42,593 nt of DNA from Methylomonas sp. (lineage in GTDB: Bacteria > Pseudomonadota > Gammaproteobacteria > Methylococcales > Methylomonadaceae), in the NCBI GenBank assembly GCA_026989395.1, contig JALSJK010000158.1, positions 1-42,593 of the forward strand, read 5' to 3'. Made by a program: the position numbers and the translations under genes. The notes below the pieces were generated by a model. It saw only the letters and a program-made list of their open reading frames with translations, was not told where the DNA came from and searched no databases. Below, one piece after another: positions 21,593 to 32,400 of the stretch (the stretch's first letter is position 1; every line of letters begins with the position of its first letter).

Positions 21593-24500
21593 TTAAACCT
21601 CATCATGCCAGATTTTTTCCAATCTTTTAGCCGAAACCGGATAAGCGGTTTTCAATTGTTGAGCGAACAATGACACCCTGAATTCTTCAAGCATCCAGCG
21701 AAAACGGCTGTGTTCTGGTTGAATTTGCTCATTTTTGGCCAGTTTTTTTTGCTTGTCCCAGAACCAGTTTTGAAAACGCCTGACCTCCTGCATTTTTTGC
21801 TGGTCTTTTTGGGGTTCCTGAAACATTTTTTCAATTCGATATTCAATGGCTTTTAAATAACGCGGATAAGCTGTTAAATTTTCATAATTGACGGTTTTGA
21901 GAAATCCCTGATAAACCAGACAATCAAGTTGCTGAATAATATCCTGCGTTGCCGCTTCCTGCTGCGGCAATTTCTGTAATTGTTTTTTTAATTCAATATA
22001 TTGCTGCATTAAATCTTTGATGCGGGTTCCTGCCTCATTAGCAAATGCAATCAATTGAGATTTTTTTTCTGCCAGGCATTGTTCAAAATCCTGTTGTTTG
22101 CGTATCGAAGCCTGGCTGACAAATACTTCTGAAAAAGCCAGAAACAAGATATCATCCTTGAAATTGGCCAGATGATTTGACATTGGCACTATCGGATGTT
22201 TTCCCAGGCGTTGATAAACCAATTCAGCTTCCGGCGCATACGGGAGGTTTTTCAGAATATACTTGCTGTCCTTGCGTAACCGCAACAAAAACAGACGCAC
22301 CAACCCCGCCCGATGTAATTGTTCCGCCTTTTTTTGGGTTTCTATAATTCTGACACCAACTGAATCAGCTTCATCAATAATGGCCGGATAACCGACAAAA
22401 GCCTGGCCGTTCAGCGTGAATTGCCTGGTTTCCGGAAGATCGCCAAACGTCCAGTCTACACAATCTGTGTAATTTAATTCATCTACCGCCAATTGATCGA
22501 AACTCTGCTCTGCCTTGACTGCGTGCTGTTGCTGTAATGCTTTGAGATTTCGGCCAAAATCCAGTAATTTATCATTTTCGTCAATCACCCGAAAGTTCAT
22601 CCGCAAATGATCTGGTAATTCATCCGGATTCCAGGCGGTGTTTGGAATAGCTTCGCCCGTCAATTTGCGCAACCTTGTTCCTAACCATTCATAAAGTGAA
22701 CCTTTGGCATCCGGTTCAATTTCCAGACATCTTTCAACGGTTTGTGGAACCGGCACAAAGTATTTTCTGATATTTTTTGGCAATGACTTGACCAAGGCCA
22801 CCAGTTTTTCCTTGAGCAAACCTGGCACCAGCCATTCAAAGGGAGCCTCAGTCAATTGATTTAACTGGTGAACCGGAACAATGGCAGTTACCCCGTCTTC
22901 CTCATGCCCAGGTTCAAAGCGATATTGTAAAGCTATTTTCAATTCCCCAATTTTGATCTGGTCTGGAAAATCCCATTCATTGACTTGATGATCCTGCTCT
23001 CGGGTTAAATCTTCCTTGGTCAAAAAAAGAACTTTCGGATTTTGTTTTTCTGCCTGCTTACGCCATTTATCCAAGGTAATGCCGCTGACAACTTGTTCAG
23101 GAAGCTTTCGATCATAAAAGCGATATAACCACTCTTCATCTTCAATCAAATCAACCCTGCGGCCTTTATGCTGAATATAACCCACCTCTTCCAGTAATTT
23201 TTGATTGGCTTTAAAAAATGGCGCATTCGTGTGATATTCGTGATTCACCAATGCTGAACGTATAAAAATCTCCCGCGCTGCAATCGGGTCAATCCGCTCA
23301 AAAGGCACCTTGCGTTTCGCCTGCAACGTCAACCCATACAAGGTAGTTCGCTCATAAACTGCACTACGACCAGCTTTCTTTTCCCAATGGGGATCAAAGT
23401 AACTGTGCCTTAACAGATGCTTTCCAGCCTGCTCAATCCATTCCGGTTCTATTTTTGCCACGCACCTTGCATAAACCTTACTGGTTTCAACCTGTTCTGC
23501 CGCCATAATCCATTTGGGGCGCACTTTATGCAAACCCGATCCAGGAAAAATAAAAAACTTGAGATTTCTGGCGCCAAGATATTCATATTGTTCATGTTTA
23601 AAACCAATATTGGATAACAGGCCGGTTAACAGCGCCCGATGAATTTCCTCATAACTGGCATCAATCTGATTGGCTTTATGCTTTAACTCGCCTTTAATAA
23701 CCTGCATGATCTGGGTATGAATATCATGCCATTCCCGCATGCGCAGATAGGAAAGAAAATTGTCGCGGCAATATTTGCGTAATTTATTGTTCGACAAATG
23801 TTTTTTCTTTTCTTCAAAAATATTCCAGATGTTGAGAAAAGTTAAAAAATCCGAATTTTCCACCCGAAAAGCAGCGTGCTTGGCATCTGCTTGCTGCATT
23901 TTATCCGCCGGTTTTTCTCTGGGATCCTGAACACTCAAACCGGAAACAATGATCGCCACTTCAGTCAAACAGTGTTGTTTATTTGCCTCCAATAACATCC
24001 GTGCCAGCTCCGGATCAATCGGCAATTTTGCTAGCCGCCTTCCGGTTTCAGTCAATTTACCGGTTTTATCCAGTGCATTAACTTCCTGCAACGATGTTTT
24101 ACCATCCCGGATCATTTTACTTTCCGGCGGTTCGACAAATGGGAATTTTTCAATATCACCCAGCTTCAAACTAGCCATTTGTAAAATCACCGATGACAGG
24201 TTGGTGCGTAAAATTTCCGGCGTTGTAAATTCAGGTCTGGCCAAATAATCTTCTTCAGAATATAAGCGAATACAGATTCCCTCAGCGACACGTCCGCACC
24301 GTCCCGCACGCTGATTGGCGCTGGCCTGGGAGATTTTTTCTATCGGTAAACGCTGAACCTTGCTGCGATGACTGTAACGACTGATCCGGGCATGGCCGGT
24401 ATCAATGACTGAGCGAATTCCCGGCACGGTCAATGAGGTTTCGGCAACATTGGTTGCCAACACAATCCGTCTTTGTCCTTTGGGTTTGAATACACGCTCC

Positions 24501-25498
24501 TGTTCACTCACGCTTAATTTGGCGTAAAGCGGTAAAATTTCGCAATGTTTCAGATTGTGTTTGCGTAGGGTTTCGGCAGTCTCTCTGATTTCATGTTCGC
24601 CACTGAGAAAAATCAGAATATCACCTGATATATCCCGCTGTAATTCATCCACCGCATTAGCAATCGATTGTTGCAAATCCGGCGTGGTTTCATCGTCTTC
24701 TTCGATTTGCTCAACTGGACGATAACGAATTTCTACCGGATAAGTTCTGCCCGACACTTCAATAATCGGGGCATTATTAAAATGCTTGGAAAACCGTTCA
24801 GGATCAATGGTTGCCGAAGTGATAATCAGCTTTAAATCCGGCCTCCGTGGTAATAACCATTTCAGATAGCCGAGTAAAAAATCAATATTCAGGCTGCGCT
24901 CGTGAGCTTCATCAATGATAATGGTATCGTATTGATTCAGATAGGGATCATTTTGCGACTCGGCTAATAATATACCATCGGTCATCAATTTGATAAGCGA
25001 TTGATCCCGGGTTTTATCATGAAAACGGACTTTATACCCAACCGTTTTTCCAACTGTCTCCGCTAATTCTTCGGCTATTCGGTCGGCAACAGTACGGGCG
25101 GCAATTCGGCGGGGTTGAGTGTGGCCAATAAATCCTGCACAGCCTCTTCCAATCGCTAAACAAATTTTAGGCAACTGTGTGGTTTTACCGGAGCCGGTTT
25201 CGCCGCAAACAATTACCACCTGATTTTGTTTGATCAGTTTGGCAATTTCATCTTTCTTAGCAGTAACCGGCAAATCTGGATATTCAAGAACCGGGATACT
25301 GGCAGCTCGCTTTTTTCGGGCATTAATTGAGTTTTGAATTCGTCTGGAAATGTCAGAGAGCGGAACTGACAATTGCTTGCCTCTATTATGCTCACTACGC
25401 AGCCTGTCTAATTGTCGCTTGATCTGAAATCTGTCCTTATTCAGACATTTCGGTAGCTGGCGAATTAATTGCTGAATTTGTTCGGGGATACTGCTCAT
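21593..25498 (-). CDS. hrpA: ATP-dependent RNA helicase HrpA
   Basis: Large DEAH-box RNA helicase linked to ribosome rescue and mRNA processing. The product is 1301 residues from the ATG at 25498 (a TTG codon immediately before it is a less likely start); E. coli HrpA is 1300. Walker A GETGSGKT is at 99-106, the DEAH box at 196-199, SAT in ITSATIDPERF, and the QRAGRCGRVAEG motif VI follows. The long C-terminal half matches the DUF3418-type region of HrpA, which separates it from HrpB. The gene appears intact. Confidence 0.97.
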   Translation of the reverse strand: MSSIPEQIQQLIRQLPKCLNKDRFQIKRQLDRLRSEHNRGKQLSVPLSDISRRIQNSINARKKRAASIPVLEYPDLPVTAKKDEIAKLIKQNQVVIVCGETGSGKTTQLPKICLAIGRGCAGFIGHTQPRRIAARTVADRIAEELAETVGKTVGYKVRFHDKTRDQSLIKLMTDGILLAESQNDPYLNQYDTIIIDEAHERSLNIDFLLGYLKWLLPRRPDLKLIITSATIDPERFSKHFNNAPIIEVSGRTYPVEIRYRPVEQIEEDDETTPDLQQSIANAVDELQRDISGDILIFLSGEHEIRETAETLRKHNLKHCEILPLYAKLSVSEQERVFKPKGQRRIVLATNVAETSLTVPGIRSVIDTGHARISRYSHRSKVQRLPIEKISQASANQRAGRCGRVAEGICIRLYSEEDYLARPEFTTPEILRTNLSSVILQMASLKLGDIEKFPFVEPPESKMIRDGKTSLQEVNALDKTGKLTETGRRLAKLPIDPELARMLLEANKQHCLTEVAIIVSGLSVQDPREKPADKMQQADAKHAAFRVENSDFLTFLNIWNIFEEKKKHLSNNKLRKYCRDNFLSYLRMREWHDIHTQIMQVIKGELKHKANQIDASYEEIHRALLTGLLSNIGFKHEQYEYLGARNLKFFIFPGSGLHKVRPKWIMAAEQVETSKVYARCVAKIEPEWIEQAGKHLLRHSYFDPHWEKKAGRSAVYERTTLYGLTLQAKRKVPFERIDPIAAREIFIRSALVNHEYHTNAPFFKANQKLLEEVGYIQHKGRRVDLIEDEEWLYRFYDRKLPEQVVSGITLDKWRKQAEKQNPKVLFLTKEDLTREQDHQVNEWDFPDQIKIGELKIALQYRFEPGHEEDGVTAIVPVHQLNQLTEAPFEWLVPGLLKEKLVALVKSLPKNIRKYFVPVPQTVERCLEIEPDAKGSLYEWLGTRLRKLTGEAIPNTAWNPDELPDHLRMNFRVIDENDKLLDFGRNLKALQQQHAVKAEQSFDQLAVDELNYTDCVDWTFGDLPETRQFTLNGQAFVGYPAIIDEADSVGVRIIETQKKAEQLHRAGLVRLFLLRLRKDSKYILKNLPYAPEAELVYQRLGKHPIVPMSNHLANFKDDILFLAFSEVFVSQASIRKQQDFEQCLAEKKSQLIAFANEAGTRIKDLMQQYIELKKQLQKLPQQEAATQDIIQQLDCLVYQGFLKTVNYENLTAYPRYLKAIEYRIEKMFQEPQKDQQKMQEVRRFQNWFWDKQKKLAKNEQIQPEHSRFRWMLEEFRVSLFAQQLKTAYPVSAKRLEKIWHDEV

Positions 25499-25600
25499 CA
25501 ATGGGAAAACAAAATATTTTATTATACGTGATCCAGTTCAAGGCAGAATTTTCAGATTCTGCTATTTTTAGCTTTATCACAATATCATTATAGTCTGGCT

Positions 25601-26140
25601 ATGCTTGCTGCCATTTCAAGTCCGTTACCAACCGTTTTTCCCGCCTTGCAAGGAGAACAGGCTGTACCTGTAGAACAAGACAAAAATTCTACTGAAAAGC
25701 TGCCAGAATTATCTGAACAATCACTACAGCAAGAATTATCTCAAGAAGACCAACAGAAACTGGAATATCTAAAATCCCGAGACCGCGAGGTAAAAACCCA
25801 TGAGCAAGCTCATCTCAGCGCTGCTGGCGGTTTGGCGATGGGCGGCGCCAGTTTCAGCTATGAAAAAGGACCCGATGGAACCAGTTATGCCATCGGCGGT
25901 GAAGTGAATATTGATACATCGGACGTTGCCGGCGATCCAATTGCGACTTTGAAAAAAGCCGAAACAATTCGTAGAGCTGCACTGGCGCCTGCCAATCCAT
26001 CAGCTCAAGATAAAGCAGTTGCCAGTCAGGCCTCGGCCATGGCAAATAAGGCTAGAGCGGAGATTTTTCAAAATAATCAGACTAATTCTGGCATTGCTCA
26101 TAATGAATCCAATTTCAATAAAATTGATTTATCAGTCTGA
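25601..26140 (+). CDS. SprA-related putative metalloprotease family protein
   Basis: A 179-residue protein of the SprA-related family (also labelled putative metalloprotease CJM1_0395 family). The conserved core reads SRDREVKTHEQAHLSAAGG with a HExxH-like HEQAH at 67-71, followed by SFSYEKGPDGTSYAIGGEV and the APANPSAQDKAVASQASAM helix. The first 55 residues are variable and glutamine/glutamate-rich. No signal peptide is obvious. Protease activity is predicted from the motif only. It is divergent from hrpA, with a 102-bp gap, and converges on the possible glycosylase gene 33 bp away. Confidence 0.85.
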   Translation: MLAAISSPLPTVFPALQGEQAVPVEQDKNSTEKLPELSEQSLQQELSQEDQQKLEYLKSRDREVKTHEQAHLSAAGGLAMGGASFSYEKGPDGTSYAIGGEVNIDTSDVAGDPIATLKKAETIRRAALAPANPSAQDKAVASQASAMANKARAEIFQNNQTNSGIAHNESNFNKIDLSV

Positions 26141-26173
26141 CCTAAACTTCAGGAATAGTTGACCAATTCCGTT

Positions 26174-26986
26174 TTAAACAGATTTCATTTTTCTCTTTAC
26201 CTGAGACTCATTCTTTTTCCACCATGGATTAGCCGATCCTGAAGCCAGATGACCAATAGCTACGTGCTTAATCTTTTTGCCATTAACTTGTGTGTCAATA
26301 AATTGAGGCAATTTCATTGACTTATCAAAAGTCTTGAGTATTTCGCCCACTGAAATTGCCACTTCTCTTCCATGAGATATAATCAATTCAGGCTTTACAA
26401 ACAAAATTTCATCCTTGAGAAATTGCCCAGCAACATTTGATCGAATTTTTTTCCATTTATTTTTTCCAATTTCTTCAATTTTGTTTGCTTTTCCTTTTGG
26501 TGCAAAATGACATAGATCTGTTATATAAAACTGCAAGAAAAATTTATCCCAATCTTCTATAGAATTAATTGGCGCACTTGTTAGTTCTATTAACCTTTTC
26601 CACAGCTTCCATGAATTACCGACATTCAAGCACCCTCCTGCGCAATTTCCATTTTTTACGTGGATATCATAATTTTTTGCGATGGTATCAATATCATATG
26701 TTTTTTGGAAATTACGTTTCTCAATATGTGGTTCTAACCCAATGACCATATATTTTCTCGGTCCAAATTTTCCTGTATAACCAGGAAAATCAAATGCCCA
26801 AGTGAATTTTTTTATTATTTCATCTTCGATAATTTTTTTATTTGCGGCCGTATTAAGTTTAATAAGAATTTCCTGGCTTTCCTCTTTCTTAAGAGTTAGC
26901 GCATCAACTTCGTAATCTGATTGATCCTGATCGTATAAAATTGTAACTATTTTTTCTCCAAATTTTCTTTCTAAAAAATTTTTCAT
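26174..26986 (-). CDS. Hypothetical protein, possible uracil-DNA glycosylase superfamily
   Basis: A 270-residue lysine-rich protein. I do not recognise it with certainty. Two segments recall the uracil-DNA glycosylase fold: a strand-loop KYMVIGLEPHIEK (motif I position) and a late HLASGSANPWWKK (motif II position), with the strand LIISHGREVA between them. Typical catalytic residues cannot be confirmed. The frame opens at 26998, but the ATG at 26986 is chosen because GGAG lies just upstream of it at good spacing. GC content is about 30% in sampled lines, visibly below the core genes, which suggests recent acquisition. It starts 25 nt after the metallophosphoesterase gene and is probably co-transcribed with it. 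Confidence 0.65.
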   Translation of the reverse strand: MKNFLERKFGEKIVTILYDQDQSDYEVDALTLKKEESQEILIKLNTAANKKIIEDEIIKKFTWAFDFPGYTGKFGPRKYMVIGLEPHIEKRNFQKTYDIDTIAKNYDIHVKNGNCAGGCLNVGNSWKLWKRLIELTSAPINSIEDWDKFFLQFYITDLCHFAPKGKANKIEEIGKNKWKKIRSNVAGQFLKDEILFVKPELIISHGREVAISVGEILKTFDKSMKLPQFIDTQVNGKKIKHVAIGHLASGSANPWWKKNESQVKRKMKSV

Positions 26987-27011
26987 ATATTTCTCCATTC
27001 AAAAAAACTCT

Positions 27012-27740
27012 TCAAATCTCAACCATCTTATTCACATCAAAACTTTCAACCATTTTTCTACCAAAGTAACCTCTGGGATTGGACAAAATTCTGGCGCCTG
27101 AAATTCGATAATCCGCCGGCGAATGGATATGTCCATGAAACCAGGCTGCAATATCATATTCATGAAACAAAGATTTCAAATCATTGCAATAGGCCAGTTT
27201 TTTTAATGCCTTGGGTGAATCATTCCAGCTCCAGGCGGTTGGCGCATGATGAGTCACTACGATGGTTTTTCCGGCAAAGGGCTTGGCCAATTCTTCCTCT
27301 AGCCAGTTTTTTGAGCGCTGGTGTAGCCAACTGAAGTGATCCGGGTCAAAAGCATCATCCAGAAATGTTATCCGTTTAAAATCATTTAATGACCTATTCA
27401 GCTTACCTGCTTTTTTTTCACCCTCAATATAAAGATCTGCCCAAAGCGTACAACCCAGAATGCGCACACCGTAGAGTGTTATATGCTGGTTTTCCAGAAA
27501 ATGAATATTGCTGTTTTTACATTGGCTGGCAATATCCCTTAATATTTCAGCGTGCTCATTTCCATAGAACTCATGATTGCCAGCAACATAAATAACTGGT
27601 TTGTTAAAAGTTTTTAACCAATCAACGCCTTGCCGCGAAACGCCAATATCACCTGCGGCAATAATAATATCAGCATCAGAATTTGGCATTTCAAGCTCGC
27701 CAAACTCCAAATGAATGTCAGAAAAGTAATTAATCTTCAC
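27012..27740 (-). CDS. Calcineurin-like metallophosphoesterase
   Basis: A 242-residue cytoplasmic phosphoesterase. The dinuclear metal-site motifs are complete: D8-x-H10 (SDIH), GD at 30-31, GNHE at 54-57, THHAP, and GHIH near the C-terminus. The substrate could be a nucleic acid end, a cyclic nucleotide or a phosphorylated protein; sequence does not tell. The start is GTG at 27740 without a good ribosome binding site. It is the first gene of a leftward pair with the possible glycosylase gene and is divergent from ispG, with a 194-bp gap. Confidence 0.88.
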   Translation of the reverse strand: MKINYFSDIHLEFGELEMPNSDADIIIAAGDIGVSRQGVDWLKTFNKPVIYVAGNHEFYGNEHAEILRDIASQCKNSNIHFLENQHITLYGVRILGCTLWADLYIEGEKKAGKLNRSLNDFKRITFLDDAFDPDHFSWLHQRSKNWLEEELAKPFAGKTIVVTHHAPTAWSWNDSPKALKKLAYCNDLKSLFHEYDIAAWFHGHIHSPADYRISGARILSNPRGYFGRKMVESFDVNKMVEI

Positions 27741-27934
27741 CAGTTTTCAGAACATGGTTATTTTATAGAAAACATATCTCATTAAGTTTAGTTGATGATT
27801 CTTGACCTGCTGAGACCATTTTCAAAAAATTTATATTGCCTAACATTTACCTGTAAAATATCGATCATATATTTTTAACGGCTTAGGAACGAGCATTTAA
27901 AATCCGCAGAATTGTTAATTTGAGTTTATAAATT

Positions 27935-29149
27935 ATGTCCATCAGTCCGAGAAAAAATACCCAGCAAGTTTTGATTGGCGACGTCAAAGTGGGGGGCGGC
28001 GCACCTATCGTAGTCCAGTCGATGACCAATACCGACACTGCGGATATTGACGCGACTGTAAAACAGATTATGGAGTTGGCAACGGCTGGCTCTGAATTGG
28101 TTCGTGTAACCGTCAATAGTGAAGCTGCGGCCAGATCCGTAGCTGAAATTCGCAACAAACTTGATCAAAAAGGGTTTTCTGTTCCCATTATTGGTGATTT
28201 CCATTTTAATGGTCACAAATTACTGGATAAATATCCCGATTGTGCTGCAGCACTAGCGAAATTTCGAATAAACCCCGGTAATGTTGGACGCGGTAAAAGC
28301 CGTGACCCACAATTTGCCCAAATGATTGAATTTGCTTGTCGCTATAACAAACCCGTCAGAATTGGTGTTAATGGCGGAAGCCTGGATCAGGCGGTTTTAA
28401 CCCGCCTAATTGATGAAAACCGGCAAAAAGCGACACCGGATGATTTATCTGTAGTAATGCGCGAAGCCATCATTGTTTCTGCATTGGAAAGCGCAGCCAC
28501 GGCACATGAACTAGGCCTGCCCAGAGATAAAATAATTTTGTCTTGTAAAATCAGCAATGTACAAGATTTAATCAGCATTTACCAGGATTTATCCAACCGC
28601 AGTGATTATGCCTTGCATTTAGGATTAACTGAAGCTGGCATGGGTTCAAAAGGTATTGTTTCTTCCGCTGCGGCTCTTTCGGTGCTTATGCAGCAAGGCA
28701 TTGGCGACACTATTCGAATTTCTTTAACACCAGAGCCGGGAGGCGCAAGAACCAAAGAAGTCGTCGTCGCCCAGGAAATTTTACAAACCATGGGCTTTCG
28801 TTCTTTTGTACCAATGGTAATCGCTTGCCCAGGCTGCGGTCGCACCACTAGCGATTATTTCCAGAAACTGGCGATGGATATTCAAGGCTACCTGCGCGAC
28901 CAAATGCCAATTTGGCGTGAGAAATATCAAGGCGTCGAAGAAATGGAAGTCGCGGTAATGGGATGTGTTGTTAATGGCCCGGGTGAAAGCAAAAATGCCA
29001 ATATTGGTATCAGCCTACCTGGCACGGGTGAATCGCCAGTCGCCCCCGTCTATGAAGACGGCCAAAAAACAGTGACCTTAAAAGGCGACAATATTGCTGG
29101 TGAATTTCAGCAAATTGTTGAACGTTATATTGAATCGCATTATGGGTAA
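27935..29149 (+). CDS. ispG: 4-hydroxy-3-methylbut-2-en-1-yl diphosphate synthase (flavodoxin)
   Basis: Penultimate step of the MEP pathway, an iron-sulfur enzyme converting MEcPP to HMBPP. The 404-residue protein has the 4Fe-4S cysteines Cys298 and Cys301 in CPGCGRTT and Cys344 in GCVVNGPGE, and the N-terminal [15 protein letters not shown]. With ispD and ispF it makes three MEP genes in the window. It stands alone here, without the rodZ/pilF or hisS neighbours found in many gammaproteobacteria. Confidence 0.97.
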   Translation: MSISPRKNTQQVLIGDVKVGGGAPIVVQSMTNTDTADIDATVKQIMELATAGSELVRVTVNSEAAARSVAEIRNKLDQKGFSVPIIGDFHFNGHKLLDKYPDCAAALAKFRINPGNVGRGKSRDPQFAQMIEFACRYNKPVRIGVNGGSLDQAVLTRLIDENRQKATPDDLSVVMREAIIVSALESAATAHELGLPRDKIILSCKISNVQDLISIYQDLSNRSDYALHLGLTEAGMGSKGIVSSAAALSVLMQQGIGDTIRISLTPEPGGARTKEVVVAQEILQTMGFRSFVPMVIACPGCGRTTSDYFQKLAMDIQGYLRDQMPIWREKYQGVEEMEVAVMGCVVNGPGESKNANIGISLPGTGESPVAPVYEDGQKTVTLKGDNIAGEFQQIVERYIESHYG

Positions 29150-29296
29150 ATCTGTCTTTTGCGTTTGAGGATATCTCGTTTAGAAAGTACCTCCCTTTTT
29201 TTAAGGACTAAGTGTAAAAACGCAGCAATAGCGGACTTTTTTTCTATCCCTGAGAATCCTCAAGGCTAGCTTAATCGTAACTACTTATTCCAGAAG

Positions 29297-29345
29297 ACGT
29301 CGTAAATACGTCCATGTAGGCTTGATTGTGTCATCCATGACACAT
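29297..29345. repeat. Two adjacent palindromes, REP-like intergenic element
   Basis: In the 281-bp gap between ispG and the AAA+/vWA gene. GACGT (29297-29301) pairs with ACGTC (29309-29313), and TGTGTCA (29328-29334) pairs perfectly with TGACACA (29339-29345) around a 4-nt loop. Two hairpins separated by about 14 nt resemble the dispersed intergenic palindromes of many gammaproteobacteria. No T-tract follows either hairpin, so it does not look like an intrinsic terminator. No second copy was noticed in the window. Confidence 0.45.
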
Positions 29346-29430
29346 ACACTTCTTCCATAAGTTACTGCTTTTGAGAAATTTTAGATATATCAAATATGCT
29401 GAATGGTTACGCTTAATCATTACTATTTCG

Positions 29431-32400
29431 TCAAGGAAGCATTTCCAATGGCAATGCATAAACAGCGTCACCATCAATTGCCTCACCATCAAGGCTGACC
29501 CATAAATCGACATTATCATGGATCTTTTGGTAATAATTGATTTTATCTTGTAAGCGTTTTAAAAACTCACCCTGCCGTGTTGCAGACCAGGTTTGCCAAT
29601 CTTCTAATGAGACATTCATGATTTCCCCAGTATAGGGTAAATCCTCGATATACTCTCTCATAAAGCCCATTTCAGCTAAATTCCGTGGCTGTCCAGAGGT
29701 TGTACTGGTGGTTGTTCCTAGTTGCTTGGGATCTCGCATCAAAGTTGCCGCTAGACTTTTCAACTCATCAAGAAATTGTTTTGGGGACACTTGCCCTTGT
29801 CTCGCAGTTTCCAGCACTTTCTTTAAAACATCATGTAAATCAGATAATTGATCACGAGTTAACAACGCCCGAACTTCCAAAGCTGGCTTTTCCGGATGTT
29901 TAAAATCTTTATCCAACACCCAGGCACTGAATACATCAGGAATTTTCCCCTGCCCGGTTTTTTGAAGGTATTGTAATTCCAGAGCATGACCGAGTTTCGC
30001 TACTTTCCGTTGCAACTCAATTAGTCGTGGGTTGTGCTGTTCTGGTTCAAACGGAACTTTTTTCCCGCCGTTTATTGTTGACACTTGGTAAGTGATTTGT
30101 TTAGCCAACTGTTCTATTACACTGCCAAACTCTTCCAAACTGGTTGTTGGAACGCCATAATAAAAGCTACCAATACCTGGATAATGCGAAACTGTACGAT
30201 ACTGTCTTTCCGCCAGCTTGTGATCTGCCTGGGGATCAGGTGTTAAAATATGCATGACAAATATCGCCGCATTATTTTCTTGCGCCAATCGTTTCAACCG
30301 GCTTGCAGTTAAACCTGTTGAGGCCAGCGGGTCGCCAGCTTCTCTAGCCCCTGCATCAGTAATCAAAATAATATAGCGCGCCGCAAATGGCGACCAGTCG
30401 AGATCTTTCAATGCTTTTGAAATACCCGCATAACTATCTTCTATAAAGCCTCTGCTGGAAATTTCAGCGGCTTTTAAACCATTAACAGCCGCCATAAAGG
30501 TTTGTGGGTTTTCACCCTGCTTTAAACTGACATATTGCCGGGTTAAATATTCAATTCCTGGAACGACATCAGTATTATCCCTGAAAGCAATTAACCCAAA
30601 GTTAACCTGACCGATTAAATCTGCTTTTTCCAAAGTCCCATAAATTTTTGCTACCGCTTCCCGGGTTCGATCAATAAAAGGCTGCATCGAAAATGTAGAA
30701 TCTATGACGAAGGTTATACCAGCCTTGTAACTATTGCTTGGAACACTAATAGCCTCATGGTTGCTAATATTTGAATCGCCCACATTTTTTGCAATTTTCT
30801 TAATTGGTTTTTCTTTGCGCGCAACGCTGGAAACTTTTAATAAACGGGCTACTTCATTATTCAGATAAATTTGTTCATGATCCTGAATTGGCAACAGATA
30901 AAAATTCCTATTAAAATCTATGTGTTTGTCAGGTTGAATTGCAACGACAGGTGAATCTTTGCCAACTTTCCCTTGTGTTGCCTCTTTATGGAGTTTTTTA
31001 TAAGTTTCAATATCATAATTTTCTGCGAGTTTAATTAAAGATGATTTATCTTTAAACAACATCACCCTGTCTTGTTTTCCAGGGTCTTTAAAACTAAGCG
31101 TTAGACCTTGGTTCCAATCTTGTACACTATCCGTGGTTATCCATCCAGCCAAATTACCTTTGCGCCCAAGCCCAACCTGAACCCATTCGCGTCCAGAATC
31201 ATCTTTTAGTCTCAAATAAACATAATAAACAGAAAAAGCGGGGAGTGGGATAGCATCAAATGACGTAACCTTAGGTTGCTGATAAAGTATGGCCCCTGGC
31301 TGGGTAAGTACTTTTTGGAACAAACTTTTTTTGCCCGGCATCAACAAGGGCTTTAATGGTCCGGATGACTGACTTGGGTTACTTGCCTCCTCAAAGGAAA
31401 GCACAGCTTGATCTGACTGTTCAATTGCTTTTGCCTGGGGTAGCGATTCATTAGTATTAGCCATCAAATCTTTTTTGCTGGCTTTTTCCAGAATATTATC
31501 TGCTGGACTGAATAAAAACATAATAAACAGCAACAACATAATGACACCAAACCCCCAGAAATAACCGCTTGCTGTCACATAATCGGGTTTGGTTTCTTGC
31601 TCGGCTGTCTCTTCATTCTGGGCATTCTGCTTGTCGTATGTTAATCGATGGTAGAACTTTTCAATGGTGGTAGCAGAGCCTAATTCATCTATTCCAGCTT
31701 CATCGGTTTTTTTTAATGAAATCCTTTCCAAAACAGGAGCATCCTTAATGACTTTTTCTACAATCTTTTTGGTCACTACCGGTTTTTTTTCTCCTGCTAG
31801 TTTTTTTAATGACAAAGAGCAAAGTATATTAATTAATGCCGGAATACCTTTAGAATGACTAACTATTTTTTCTATGGCTTCAGGTTTAAACTGGCTTTCA
31901 ATTTTTTGTCCGATTGTTTGGAGCCGCTTATCGATGTAATACCTAACTTCTTGTTCAGATAATTTTTGTAATTGATACGAACTAATTTTTAACTCTGCAT
32001 CGGCAGGCAACTGTATTTTCAAAACTCGCGACTTTAAGTTTGATTCTCCAGTCAGAATAATCTGTAACGAACCACGGTCGGGTAATGGAGCAACTGAAAG
32101 CATCAACAGTTTTTTTAAAATTTCATCTGATAATTGATCTGCATCATCAATCACCAGCGCCACTCTTGTATGAATATTTCCTGGCTGATTCAAATAGCGA
32201 TCTAAAGCCAGTATGTTTTCGAAGAAATCCATATCCTCGGTATCAATCTCCAAAAAATGGCAAAGCTGATTTACAATTTCTGAAAAGCTTTTATGTATAA
32301 CATCATTATTCCCAAGCGAATAAAATTTCACTTTTTTATCCAGATTGTGCAGCAGGGATTTCAGAAAAAAGCTCTTCCCCATACCGGGTTCACCGCTAAT

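Noticed and set aside
27935-29149. Several opposite-strand frames inside ispG
   Set aside because: They lie in the shadow of a well conserved gene and have no features of their own.
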